This document shows, piece by piece, positions 16,184 to 24,431 of a stretch of 64,000 nt of DNA. The DNA lies in assembly GCA_002360635.1 (NCBI GenBank), contig DEQW01000003.1:710019-774018 (forward strand), given 5' to 3'. The position numbers and the translations under genes were made by a program. The stretch comes from Flavobacteriaceae bacterium UBA3356 (GTDB taxonomy: Bacteria > Bacteroidota > Bacteroidia > Flavobacteriales > Flavobacteriaceae). The stretch's first letter is position 1. Every line of letters starts with the position of its first letter. Under the pieces are notes generated by a model that was not told where the DNA came from, made no database searches, and saw nothing but the letters and a program-made list of their open reading frames with translations.

Positions 16184-16828
16184 ATGCGAATACTTGTAAG
16201 CAGTTTATTTTTTCTCTTTTTCTTCGGAAGTGCACACGCTCAGGAAATTGCCGTTTTAAAATATGGCGGTGGCGGCGATTGGTACAGTAATCCTACTTCG
16301 TTGCCTAATCTGGCTGCTTTTTGCAATCAACAGATTAACACGACTATTTCAGAAAAAATTGAAACCGTAACCCCAGGGAGCATCGACCTGTTTGATTATC
16401 CCTTTGTACATATGACGGGTCACGGAAACGTGTTTTTCACGCTTGAAGAGGCTGAAAACCTACGCAACTATTTACTAAGCGGTGGATTCCTGCATATAGA
16501 CGACAACTACGGAATAGACGAATACCTGCGGAAAGAATTGGTGAAAGTTTTTCCAAATACAGAATTGAAAGAACTACCGGCCAATCATGCTATATTCAGT
16601 TCGCAATTTAATTTTCCGGAAGGCTTGCCAAAAATCCATGAACACGATGGAGAACGACCACAAGCATTTGGTATTGAACACGAAGGCAGGTTGGTTTTGC
16701 TATACACTCTTGAGAGTGATTTGGGGGATGGTTGGGAAAACCAAGAGATACATAACGATCCACAAGAAGTTAGGCTAAAAGCATTGCGAATGGGCGCCAA
16801 TATTGTTAAATATGTTTTCGAAAACTAA
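16184..16828 (+). CDS. DUF4159 domain-containing exported protein
   Basis: The protein has 214 residues. The signal peptide ends ...FFFGSAHAQ; the mature part starts with the DUF4159 opening IAVLKYGGGGDWYSNPTSL. Further conserved features are HMTGHGNVFFT, LLSGGFLHIDDNYG and HEHDGERPQAFGIEHEGRLVLLYT. The domain resembles class I glutamine-amidotransferase/ThuA-like folds, but no enzymatic role is established to my knowledge. The gene's stop codon overlaps the ATG of the following RNA methyltransferase by one base, so the two are translationally coupled. Location is probably periplasmic. Confidence 0.88.
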   Translation: MRILVSSLFFLFFFGSAHAQEIAVLKYGGGGDWYSNPTSLPNLAAFCNQQINTTISEKIETVTPGSIDLFDYPFVHMTGHGNVFFTLEEAENLRNYLLSGGFLHIDDNYGIDEYLRKELVKVFPNTELKELPANHAIFSSQFNFPEGLPKIHEHDGERPQAFGIEHEGRLVLLYTLESDLGDGWENQEIHNDPQEVRLKALRMGANIVKYVFEN

Positions 16829-17337
16829 TGCCCAATCAACTAACTCATAGCAACACGAACTTTTCTGTTAGAATATTTCCACTGAAAATTATTTGCGATG
16901 GCCTGCAAAGCCCTGCAAATATTGGTTCTCTGTTTCGAATTAGTGAGGCCTTTGGGGTTTCAGAAATCATTTTTTGCAATGCAGAAATCAACTTTACATC
17001 TTCCCGCTTGCGTAAAACAGCACGGAATACAGAAAAAAAAGTCCCATATCGTCTTTCAGAAAATATTTCAGAAGAAATCAGTTTGCTTAAAAAAGAAGAT
17101 TATAACCTTGTTGCTTTAGAGCTTACCGACGAAAGTGCTCCAATAGAAAAAATGAAAATTGAAGCTGGAGAAAAAATTGCTTTGGTAATTGGAAATGAAC
17201 AGCATGGCGTTTCAAATAGTATTTTAAATCTGGTTTCGCAATGCGTTCATATACCGATGTTTGGTGAAAACAGTAGCTTGAATGTAACTCAAGCAACCGG
17301 GATTGCCCTTTTTACCTTAACAAAACTTTTAAAATAG
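16828..17337 (+). CDS. TrmH/SpoU-family RNA 2'-O-methyltransferase
   Basis: The 169-residue SPOUT methyltransferase consists of the catalytic domain only. Motif 1 is SPANIGSLFRISEAFG (N-x-G-x-x-x-R), motif 2 is ALVIGNEQHGVS, and motif 3 is IPMFGENSSLNVTQATGIAL. These three are the AdoMet knot and the catalytic Arg and Asn of 2'-O-ribose methylases. No L30e-like RNA-binding N-terminal domain is present, so it is closest to the short TrmH/TrmL-like group. The exact tRNA or rRNA target cannot be told. The start overlaps the DUF4159 stop. Confidence 0.88.
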   Translation: MPNQLTHSNTNFSVRIFPLKIICDGLQSPANIGSLFRISEAFGVSEIIFCNAEINFTSSRLRKTARNTEKKVPYRLSENISEEISLLKKEDYNLVALELTDESAPIEKMKIEAGEKIALVIGNEQHGVSNSILNLVSQCVHIPMFGENSSLNVTQATGIALFTLTKLLK

Positions 17338-17365
17338 TCTTACGTGATTATACTATATTTACTGA

Positions 17366-18460
17366 GTGAAAGAAAAAGCTAAATCTATTTCCTCAGGTAT
17401 TTTACGAGCCTTGGCTGTTATAGCTGGGATATTAATATTATTATGGTTTGTCTTTCAAATACAAGCACTTCTTTTATATATAGGCATTGCGGCAGTTATA
17501 GCCCTGATAAGCCGTCCGGTTCTTATCTTTTTTAGAGACTATCTTAAAATGGGGAATATATTGGCCTCTATGCTAACGCTTATATTGATACTCTCAATCG
17601 TAGCGGGCATGTTACGGATTTTTGTTCCAATAGTTGTAGAGCAAAGTAAAAGTATTTCAAATATAGATTTTGAACTCGTAAAAAGCGATTTAAACGAACT
17701 GAGCATTCAAGCTTCTGATTATCTAGGGGTAAAACAAATAGATATTATTGAAGGGATAAAAAGAACAGATTATGTACAAAACTTTGACATAGAGATTATC
17801 CCCAGTTTTATTGATATTTTCTTTGGAAACATAGGGAGCTTCCTCGTTGGCTTATTTGCCATATTATTTATTTCCTTCTTTTTTTTAAGAGACGAAAACT
17901 TGATACCCAATATGGTAACTGCTTTTGCTAAAAAAGGACGTGAAAAACGTATTCTATTAGTATTGAACAAAACTAAGTTGCTTCTTTCACGCTACTTTTT
18001 AGGGCTTCTGCTGCAAATAATGATATTAACGTTGTTTTATTCTGTACTACTGTTGTTTTTAGGTGTAAACAATGCTATAGCTATCGCTTTAATATGTGCT
18101 TTTTTAAACATTGTACCTTATTTGGGACCAATTATCGCCGGCGCTTTAATGATGCTCGTTGTGTTGTCTAACAATTTAGGGGCTGATTTTTCTTCAGAAC
18201 TATTACCATTGCTGTTATATACACTTGGCGGGTATTCTTTGGCACAGATTTTTGACAATTTGATTACGCAGCCAGTTATCTTCGGAAAAAGTGTTCGTTC
18301 ACACCCGTTGGAAATTTTCATTGTTATTTTAATTGGCGGATACCTTTTCGGTATTCCCGGGATGATACTGGCCGTGCCTACGTACACGGCATTAAAAGTG
18401 ATCTCAAAAGAATTTCTTTCGGAATATAAAATCGTAAAACGACTTACAAAAAATTTATAG
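17366..18460 (+). CDS. AI-2E family (PerM/TqsA-like) membrane transporter
   Basis: The 364-residue protein starts at a GTG (17366); an in-frame stop at 17363 rules out anything upstream. It has about seven membrane helices: paired helices at about 10-55, one near 60-85, a soluble segment at 95-140, then a cluster from about 145 to 345. The family signatures NIVPYLGPIIAGALMM and GYLFGIPGMILAVPTYTALKV are present. The family includes TqsA (autoinducer-2 export) and several Na+/H+ antiporter-like members, so the substrate is open. It is the last gene of the DUF4159-TrmH unit, 28 bases downstream. Confidence 0.88.
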   Translation: MKEKAKSISSGILRALAVIAGILILLWFVFQIQALLLYIGIAAVIALISRPVLIFFRDYLKMGNILASMLTLILILSIVAGMLRIFVPIVVEQSKSISNIDFELVKSDLNELSIQASDYLGVKQIDIIEGIKRTDYVQNFDIEIIPSFIDIFFGNIGSFLVGLFAILFISFFFLRDENLIPNMVTAFAKKGREKRILLVLNKTKLLLSRYFLGLLLQIMILTLFYSVLLLFLGVNNAIAIALICAFLNIVPYLGPIIAGALMMLVVLSNNLGADFSSELLPLLLYTLGGYSLAQIFDNLITQPVIFGKSVRSHPLEIFIVILIGGYLFGIPGMILAVPTYTALKVISKEFLSEYKIVKRLTKNL

Positions 18461-18536
18461 TATTACTTTCAATAAAGAAATATTAAATAGTAAGGTTCAA
18501 GAATTTATAAAAAATTATTCTGAACCTATATCAAAA

Positions 18537-19643
18537 TTGGCTTTTGCAGGAAGCCCTTTTGAAGATATTACGGTTCAAGAGCTTATTCAACAAATTGAAA
18601 GCCGTAGAAAAGCAGAAAAAAAACTGCCTACTTGGTATACTACTGAAGGTGTTTTTTATCCAAAAAAATTAAATATAGAACAAACCTCTTCCGAAATTAC
18701 AGCAAAATACAAAGCTTCATTGCTTAAAGGGAAAACCGTAGCAGACTGTACAGGCGGTTTTGGTGTGGATAGTTATTATTTTTCTAAACAAGCAGAACAC
18801 GTAACCCATTTCGAAATAAATACAACGCTCTCTTCTATCGCTAATCACAATTTTAAACAATTAAATATACCCAATGTCACCTGTAAAGCTATTAACGGCA
18901 TTCAAGCTATTCAAAAAGAGTTTTACGATAGCGTCTACATAGATCCTTCCCGCAGGCATGAAACCAAAGGGAAAGTGTTTTTCTTGAAGGATTGTGAGCC
19001 TAACGTACCACTACATCTTTCTGAAATTTTAAAAAGTTGTCAATTGTTGCTGGTTAAAACAGCACCTATGCTTGATATTTCGATTGGTCTTGAAGAGCTG
19101 AAGCATGTGTTCGAAATTCATATTGTTGCTGTGAACAATGAAGTAAAAGAGTTGTTATGGCTTCTAAAAGCAGATTATAATAGTTCTGTTGAAATAGTTA
19201 CAAAAAACTTTAAAAAGAACGAAACTGAAATCTATAGCTTTACCTTCAATAAATCAGCAGAAGCTTTCTATGATGAACCTAAACGCTTTTTATACGAACC
19301 CAATGCAGCTATTCTAAAAAGCGGAGCGTTCAGTCTACTTTCAAAAGACTTTAAGCTTAAAAAGCTTCATGAGCACACCCATCTATATACAAGCGAAGCA
19401 TTAAGAGATTTTCCCGGACGTAGATTTATGATTGAGACCGTTCTGCCCTATTCTAAAAAAGAAATTAAAAAGCAGGGTATTAAAAAAGCAAATATCACAA
19501 CCCGAAACTTTCCAGAATCAGTTGCCGATATCCGAAAAAAATATAAAATAAAGGATGGTGGAGATGTTTATTTGTTTTTTACTACTATTTATCCTTCAAA
19601 AAAGCTAGTTTTAATCTGTTCGAAGATAAAAGATTCAATTTAA
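18537..19643 (+). CDS. THUMP-like/PG_1098-type SAM-dependent methyltransferase
   Basis: The protein has 368 residues from the first canonical codon, a TTG at 18537. Class I Rossmann motifs are VADCTGGFGVDSYYFSK (motif I), HFEINTTLSSIANHNF (acidic motif II) and the YIDPSRRH catalytic-type motif near residue 140. A ferredoxin-like segment follows, and a C-terminal THUMP-like region. The product is probably an RNA methyltransferase with unknown target. The same reading frame is open upstream (18438-18536) and encodes FNKEILNSKVQEFIKNYSEP, which resembles the normal N-terminus of the family. No ATG/GTG/TTG exists there, so an ATT at 18462 may be the real start. The gene follows the transporter without a visible terminator. 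Confidence 0.85.
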   Translation: MAFAGSPFEDITVQELIQQIESRRKAEKKLPTWYTTEGVFYPKKLNIEQTSSEITAKYKASLLKGKTVADCTGGFGVDSYYFSKQAEHVTHFEINTTLSSIANHNFKQLNIPNVTCKAINGIQAIQKEFYDSVYIDPSRRHETKGKVFFLKDCEPNVPLHLSEILKSCQLLLVKTAPMLDISIGLEELKHVFEIHIVAVNNEVKELLWLLKADYNSSVEIVTKNFKKNETEIYSFTFNKSAEAFYDEPKRFLYEPNAAILKSGAFSLLSKDFKLKKLHEHTHLYTSEALRDFPGRRFMIETVLPYSKKEIKKQGIKKANITTRNFPESVADIRKKYKIKDGGDVYLFFTTIYPSKKLVLICSKIKDSI

Positions 19644-19706
19644 TCAATCTGTAAAATAGTAGTCTACAATAATTTAAAAACTAATTGCAAAAAAGGTTAG
19701 TTTTTG

Positions 19707-19738
19707 TTTGTAAAAAACGGAATGTTATCCTACATTTG
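19707..19738 (+). promoter_or_regulatory. tRNA operon promoter (Bacteroidota consensus)
   Basis: TTTG (19707-19710), exactly 20 bases, TACATTTG (19731-19738): a full match to TTTG-N17-23-TANNTTTG. Transcription would begin near 19744, about 31 bases before tRNA-Ser. Confidence 0.75.
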
Positions 19739-19774
19739 CATCCGCATTTAGAGAATGCGCGTTCTTAACATACT

Positions 19775-19861
19775 GGAGAGGTGCCAGAGTGGTCGATCGG
19801 GGCTCCCTGCTAAGGAGTTGTGCCCTCACGGGTACCGGGGGTTCGAATCCCTTCCTCTCCG
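19775..19861 (+). tRNA. tRNA-Ser (anticodon GCT)
   Basis: The acceptor arms GGAGAGG and CCTCTCC pair perfectly, with discriminator G. The anticodon stem CTCCC...GGAG frames loop CTGCTAA (anticodon GCT, reading AGC/AGU). A long variable arm (class II) and a GTTCGAATC T-loop are present. The length is 87 bases. CCA is not encoded. Confidence 0.97.
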
Positions 19862-19862
19862 C

Positions 19863-19890
19863 AATACAATTTAGTCTTTTTGATTGTATT
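19863..19890 (+). other. short hairpin between tRNA-Ser and tRNA-Pro
   Basis: AATACAAT (19863-19870) pairs with ATTGTATT (19883-19890) around a T-rich loop. It may be a processing stem or weak terminator in the tRNA transcript. Confidence 0.4.
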
Positions 19891-19954
19891 ATTTTGTAAA
19901 CCAACATTAATTACTTAGTTTACAGAATAACAATCGGAAGAAGCAAAAAGACTT

Positions 19955-20029
19955 CGGGGTGTAGCGTAGCCCGGTTATCGCGCCTGCTTTGGGAGCAGGA
20001 GGTCGCAGGTTCGAATCCTGCCACCCCGA
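19955..20029 (+). tRNA. tRNA-Pro (anticodon TGG)
   Basis: Acceptor arms CGGGGTG and CACCCCG pair, with discriminator A. The anticodon arm CCTGC TTTGGGA GCAGG carries TGG. The T-arm GCAGGTTCGAATCCTGC is intact. The length is 75 bases; no CCA is encoded. It is the middle gene of the three-tRNA operon. Confidence 0.97.
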
Positions 20030-20030
20030 C

Positions 20031-20063
20031 AAAAACCGGACATGTAGTGTGTTCGGTTTTTTT
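20031..20063 (+). terminator. terminator-like hairpin between tRNA-Pro and tRNA-Arg
   Basis: AAAAACCGGACA (20031-20042) pairs with TGTTCGGTTTTT (about 20049-20061), including one G-T pair, followed by T residues. It would give partial termination or a processing site before tRNA-Arg. Confidence 0.5.
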
Positions 20064-20077
20064 GATTTTAATGCTAC

Positions 20078-20151
20078 GGGCTCGTAGCTCAGCTGGATAG
20101 AGCACCTCCCTTCTAAGGAGGCGGTCATAGGTTCGAATCCTATCGGGCTCA
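20078..20151 (+). tRNA. tRNA-Arg (anticodon TCT)
   Basis: The acceptor arms GGGCTCG and CGGGCTC pair with two G-T wobbles. The anticodon arm CCTCC CTTCTAA GGAGG carries TCT. The D-arm AGCTCAGCTGGATAGAGC and T-arm ATAGGTTCGAATCCTAT are intact. The length is 74 bases with discriminator A; no CCA is encoded. Confidence 0.97.
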
Positions 20152-20156
20152 CATTG

Positions 20157-20185
20157 AATCCTCACTTTTTAGTGAGGATTTTTTG
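20157..20185 (+). terminator. terminator of the tRNA operon
   Basis: A perfect 10-bp stem (20157-20166, AATCCTCACT, with 20171-20180) with a TTTT loop is followed by TTTTTG. It also stands between the tRNAs and the convergent HD hydrolase gene. Confidence 0.85.
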
Positions 20186-20216
20186 TTTTTAGAAGGCTAA
20201 ATGATGAAAATAAATA

Positions 20217-22262
20217 CTACTCAGGATACTCCACTCTTAAATGGTAGATATTATTTAGCTTTTTCTTAAGCACCTTTTTTATAGTCTGAATTTCTTTGAA
20301 GGTGATGTTGGCATTTAAAAACTGACCTTGCGCCATTTGCCCGTCAATAATTTTCTCTACAAACGTATCAATTTTTGAAGAAGTAGGCTCTTTAAGGCTC
20401 TTGCTTGCAGCTTCAACGCTGTCTGCCATCATTAAAATAGCAGTTTCTTTAGAAAAAGGTATAGGTCCTGGATATCGAAAATCTTCTTGATCTACATCAT
20501 CATCCTGTTCTTTTTCTTTCTTATAAAAATAGTACACCAAGCTTGTTCCGTGGTGCGTTCTAATAAAATCTATTACACGATCTGGCAAGTTGTTTTTGCG
20601 GGCTATTTCAATTCCATTTATAACGTGGTCTATAATAATGCTAGCACTTTCCTTAGGGTCTAATTCTTGATGTGCGTTTACAGAGTTTACTTGATTTTCA
20701 GTAAAATAGGTTGGGTTTTTCATTTTGCCAATATCGTGATATAGCGCTCCTACCCGTACCAACATAGAATTGGCTCCAATTTCGTTAGCAGCAGCTTCCC
20801 CTAAATTAGCCACATTTAAGGAATGGTGAAATGTTCCTGGAGCTTTATTGGATAATTCTTTTAATAGTTTTGTATTGGTGTCGCTTAGTTCCAACAATGA
20901 AACATCTGATACCAAACCGAACATTTTTTCGTATAAGTAAATAAGCGGATGAGCAAAAAGTGTTGCTAAACCACAAAGGATGAAATATCCGAAATTTTCC
21001 CAAATAATAAGTTGTACATTTCCTTCTTGAAGGATAAAGAAGGCAAAATATCCTACTATATAAACCAATGTTATCTGCCCTACTGAAATAAATAGGTTTG
21101 CACGGCGATAAAGTTCAGATACCGTTAATATTGTTACTATCCCTGCGATTAATTGTAAGAATAGGTACTCAAAGCTATTAGGCACAACAAACCCCAACAG
21201 CATTAGGGTAAGTACGTGTACAAACAATCCCAACCTCGGATCGAAAAATGCTTTTAATATTAAGGGTAAAATACACAAGGGTACTACATATACATACTTG
21301 GCGTCTAGGTTAACAACTATAGTGGTTAAAAAAACCATCAATATCACATTGAAAAATATGAAAGTGACCTTAGTATTATTATTGTATATGTCAAATCTGT
21401 ATTTTTTAAGAAATAAAAATAACATGGAAAAAACCAAGAACACTATGATTATATAACCCACAATTAGCCATGAATAGTTGGATTTGCTCCAAACCTGTGA
21501 TTGATATTCTGCTTTTAAAGAGTTTAAAATTTGATACGTATCGCCTTCAACCACTTCACCTTTAGCAATAATTCTCCCACCTTTTTCAACCACGCCCCTA
21601 TTGGGGTTTATAGCGTTTATCTCAGATTCAACCGATGCTTCAGTTAATTTAGTATTTAATGTGACATTTGGGACTACGGCGCGTTCCAATACTTTTTGTA
21701 GTACTGTTTTTACGTCTTCTGTTGCACTTTCAGAAACCAACTTAGAAACCCTGCCTTTTATGTTTTCTTTTCTGAAAAATTGCGAATAAGCTAATTCTTC
21801 AATTTCATTTCCTCTTTTAAGGTAGATTAACTGGTCTTTATCATACGGATATACTTCATCAATTACACCTTTAGCGTACAGTTCGGTAAATACAGATAAG
21901 CCTTCATTTTGAGCGGTTTCTTTTGGAGTTGTATAAAGGCTATCTACAAAAGCGTCATTAAATAGCTGAAGGAAATCTTCTTTACGGGTTTTTACTATTT
22001 CTGCGTTATATTCAAAATAAGGGGTCGCATTTTCCCTTATGGTTTCTTTTTCTTCTTCAAGGGTTTTTGAATCTTTTTTAATAGTAAAACTAAAGGGCGC
22101 ATAAAGGTTTTCATACTGCCAAGGCTTCCCTTTTTGAAAGTTATACTTAAACTGACCCCCTTTTGGCAATAAGTAGATGACCAAAAATGTGGAAAGGATA
22201 AATAGAAATCCCTTGTAAATAAGGGATTGGTTTTTAGAAAATAACGCGAAAAAATTGTTCAT
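20217..22262 (-). CDS. 7TM-HD (PgpH/YqfF-type) HDIG-domain phosphohydrolase
   Basis: The protein has 681 residues. It begins with a membrane helix (about 15-35), a large extracytoplasmic 7TMR-HDED domain (about 40-265), then six or seven further helices (about 265-460). A cytoplasmic HD domain (about 475-660) follows: HHSLNVANLGEAAA, YHDIGKMKNP, the E-x-HxxxGI region HVINGIEIA, and IRTHHGTSLVYYF. The metal-binding His and Asp residues are all present. Characterised relatives (Listeria PgpH) degrade cyclic di-AMP to pApA, so a c-di-AMP role in osmotic control is likely but unproven here. It is a single gene on its strand. Confidence 0.88.
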   Translation of the reverse strand: MNNFFALFSKNQSLIYKGFLFILSTFLVIYLLPKGGQFKYNFQKGKPWQYENLYAPFSFTIKKDSKTLEEEKETIRENATPYFEYNAEIVKTRKEDFLQLFNDAFVDSLYTTPKETAQNEGLSVFTELYAKGVIDEVYPYDKDQLIYLKRGNEIEELAYSQFFRKENIKGRVSKLVSESATEDVKTVLQKVLERAVVPNVTLNTKLTEASVESEINAINPNRGVVEKGGRIIAKGEVVEGDTYQILNSLKAEYQSQVWSKSNYSWLIVGYIIIVFLVFSMLFLFLKKYRFDIYNNNTKVTFIFFNVILMVFLTTIVVNLDAKYVYVVPLCILPLILKAFFDPRLGLFVHVLTLMLLGFVVPNSFEYLFLQLIAGIVTILTVSELYRRANLFISVGQITLVYIVGYFAFFILQEGNVQLIIWENFGYFILCGLATLFAHPLIYLYEKMFGLVSDVSLLELSDTNTKLLKELSNKAPGTFHHSLNVANLGEAAANEIGANSMLVRVGALYHDIGKMKNPTYFTENQVNSVNAHQELDPKESASIIIDHVINGIEIARKNNLPDRVIDFIRTHHGTSLVYYFYKKEKEQDDDVDQEDFRYPGPIPFSKETAILMMADSVEAASKSLKEPTSSKIDTFVEKIIDGQMAQGQFLNANITFKEIQTIKKVLKKKLNNIYHLRVEYPE

Positions 22263-22329
22263 ATATTTCTTTGGATACGTAAAGGTATAAATAACCGTTG
22301 ACTAATCCCAAAAGCGAGCTGCCTAAACA

Positions 22330-22360
22330 TTGATATTTTAGTATAAAATCCGTAAATTCG
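22330..22360 (+). promoter_or_regulatory. possible thiolase promoter
   Basis: TTG (22330-22332), 20 bases, TAAATTCG (22353-22360), which differs from TANNTTTG at one base. The spacing is ideal and the implied leader is about 53 bases. Confidence 0.35.
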
Positions 22361-22417
22361 CAGTCCTTGTACTGCTTGAGAAAAATGCAGTTTAATTAAT
22401 TAAAAAATTGTGATATA

Positions 22418-23596
22418 ATGAGTAAAGAAGTTGTAATAGTAGCTGCGGCACGAACCCCAATAGGAAGTTTCATGGGAAGTCTTTCTTCTATAACGGCTAC
22501 CCAATTAGGGGCTATGGCCATTAAAGGAGCGCTAGATAAAATAAAATTAGATCCATCAAAAGTTCAAGAAGTTTTTATGGGTAATGTAGTGCAGGCCGGT
22601 GTAGGTCAAGCACCTGCACGTCAAGCTGCTTTAAGTGCTGGTATCCCAGATACAGTACCTTGTACAACGGTTAATAAAGTCTGTGCTTCTGGAATGAAAG
22701 CTGTTATGCAAGCAGCTCAGTCTATTGCTTTGGGTGATGCTGATGTTATTGTTGCAGGTGGAATGGAGAGTATGAGCAATATTCCTCATTATGTACACAT
22801 GCGAAATGGGAAAAAATTTGGACCTGCTACGCTAGTTGATGGCATGCAAAAAGATGGTCTAGTTGATGCTTATGACCAAAATGCTATGGGGGTTTGTGCA
22901 GACTTGTGCGCCACGGAACATAATTTTTCAAGAGAAGATCAAGATACCTTTGCAATAGAATCTTATAATCGTTCTGCCAAAGCTTGGGAAGAAGGAAAAT
23001 TTGATGATGAAGTGGTTCCGGTTGAAGTTCCACAACGACGAGGCGAGCCTGTTATGGTTAAACAAGACGAAGAGTTTAAGAACGTAAAGATGGAAAAAAT
23101 CACATCGCTACGTCCAGCATTTAGTAAAGATGGTACTGTTACTGCTGCCAATGCATCTACAATTAATGATGGTGCTGGAGCCATGGTACTTATGAGCGCC
23201 GATAAAGCTAAAGAATTAGGTTTAACCGCTCTTGCCACTATTAAAAGCTATGCAGATGCTGCTCAAGAGCCAAAATGGTTTACTACAGCACCTGCCAAAG
23301 CATTGCCAAAAGCATTGGAAAAAGCTGGTATTTCTCAAGACGATGTAGATTATTTTGAATTTAACGAAGCGTTTGCAGTAGTAGGACTGGCTAACATGAA
23401 AATATTAGGGCTTGACTCTTCAAATGTAAATGTGAATGGTGGAGCCGTTTCTTTAGGTCACCCATTGGGTTGTAGCGGGGTTCGCATACTGATCACTTTA
23501 CTAAACGTGTTAAAGCAAAACGATGCTAAATTAGGTGCTGCAGCTATTTGTAATGGTGGCGGCGGTGCTTCTGCTATGGTAATCGAAAGAAAATAA
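22418..23596 (+). CDS. acetyl-CoA C-acyltransferase (thiolase)
   Basis: The protein has 392 residues, the normal thiolase length. The catalytic triad falls exactly at family positions: Cys89 (NKVCASGMKAV), His348 (GGAVSLGHPLGCSG) and Cys378 (CNGGGGASA). Other motifs are RTPIGSFMG at the start and NASTINDGAGA. Thiolase condenses two acetyl-CoA or cleaves 3-ketoacyl-CoA. The sequence looks more like the biosynthetic acetyl-CoA acetyltransferase (AtoB/PhaA) group than FadA, but this is not decisive. There are no beta-oxidation genes next to it. The start is the ATG at 22418. Confidence 0.92.
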   Translation: MSKEVVIVAAARTPIGSFMGSLSSITATQLGAMAIKGALDKIKLDPSKVQEVFMGNVVQAGVGQAPARQAALSAGIPDTVPCTTVNKVCASGMKAVMQAAQSIALGDADVIVAGGMESMSNIPHYVHMRNGKKFGPATLVDGMQKDGLVDAYDQNAMGVCADLCATEHNFSREDQDTFAIESYNRSAKAWEEGKFDDEVVPVEVPQRRGEPVMVKQDEEFKNVKMEKITSLRPAFSKDGTVTAANASTINDGAGAMVLMSADKAKELGLTALATIKSYADAAQEPKWFTTAPAKALPKALEKAGISQDDVDYFEFNEAFAVVGLANMKILGLDSSNVNVNGGAVSLGHPLGCSGVRILITLLNVLKQNDAKLGAAAICNGGGGASAMVIERK

Positions 23597-23629
23597 ATAT
23601 CACAACAAGCTTTCGATTTTATAAAAAGT

Positions 23630-24379
23630 ATGAAATACGGCTTATGTAATTTAAGTGTTATTCCTTTGCGGGCTGAAGCATCAGATCCAAGTGAACTTGT
23701 TTCACAAGTTTTGTATGGTGAGCTTTTTAAAGTTTTGGAACAACGGAAAAAATGGAGCCGAATTAGGTTGTTGTTTGATGGCTATGAAGGTTGGTTGGAT
23801 AACAAACAGTTCCATTTAATTTCTGAAGAAGAATATTTAGAATTAAAAAAAGCTAAATTAGTTTACGCAACAGACTTGGTCGATATTGTTACTACTGAAG
23901 AAAACCAACTTTTATCTATATTTCTTGGTTGTCAAGTAAACAATTGTGGTTTTTTGAAGCATACTTTTGAAGGAAAAACTATTTCTAAAAAGCTTCCGAA
24001 GCCTCAATTAATTGACACCGCTGTTTTGTACTTAAACAGTCCTTATTTGTGGGGAGGAAAAACTCCTTTCGGTATTGATTGTAGTGGTTTTACACAAATG
24101 GTATACAAACTGAATGGATACAAATTATTGCGTGATGCAAGTCAGCAAGCCACCCAAGGGGAAGCACTGAGTTTTATTGAAGAGAGCGAGCCTGGAGATT
24201 TGGCCTTTTTTGATAATGCTGAAGGAATAATTACCCACGTAGGTATTATAATGGAAGACAACTATATAATCCATGCTCATGGGAAAGTACGCGTGGACAG
24301 AATTGACCACACTGGGATTTTTAACAACGAAGCCAGAATGCATACTCATAAACTACGGGTTATAAAACGTATTATATAA
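23630..24379 (+). CDS. C40 (NlpC/P60) cell-wall peptidase with N-terminal SH3 region
   Basis: The protein has 249 residues. The N-terminal 60 residues look like a bacterial SH3b fold (IPLRAEASDPSELVSQVLYGE, WSRIRLLFDGYEGWL). The catalytic NlpC/P60 domain spans about 125-249, with nucleophile Cys151 in FGIDCSGFTQ, the general base His203 in ITHVGIIM, and a third His at 215/217 (IIHAHG). The family cuts gamma-D-Glu-diamino acid bonds in peptidoglycan stems, often in recycling. No signal peptide is seen, which favours a cytoplasmic (YkfC-like) recycling role. It follows the thiolase by 33 bases and is closed by a bidirectional terminator. Confidence 0.9.
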   Translation: MKYGLCNLSVIPLRAEASDPSELVSQVLYGELFKVLEQRKKWSRIRLLFDGYEGWLDNKQFHLISEEEYLELKKAKLVYATDLVDIVTTEENQLLSIFLGCQVNNCGFLKHTFEGKTISKKLPKPQLIDTAVLYLNSPYLWGGKTPFGIDCSGFTQMVYKLNGYKLLRDASQQATQGEALSFIEESEPGDLAFFDNAEGIITHVGIIMEDNYIIHAHGKVRVDRIDHTGIFNNEARMHTHKLRVIKRII

Positions 24380-24411
24380 AAAAAGGCACTTTTAAAAAAG
24401 TGCCTTTTTTT
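24378..24411. terminator. bidirectional intrinsic terminator
   Basis: AAAAGGCACTTTT (24381-24393) pairs with AAAAGTGCCTTTT (about 24396-24408), with A-runs and T-runs on both flanks. It serves the peptidase gene on plus and the TPR gene on minus. Confidence 0.85.
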
Positions 24412-24431
24412 ATCTATTGTCTGTTGTCCGG

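Noticed and set aside
19775..20151. Protein-coding ORFs on the minus strand across the tRNA cluster
   Set aside because: They run through three well-folded tRNA genes; their apparent coding is an artefact of the tRNA sequences.
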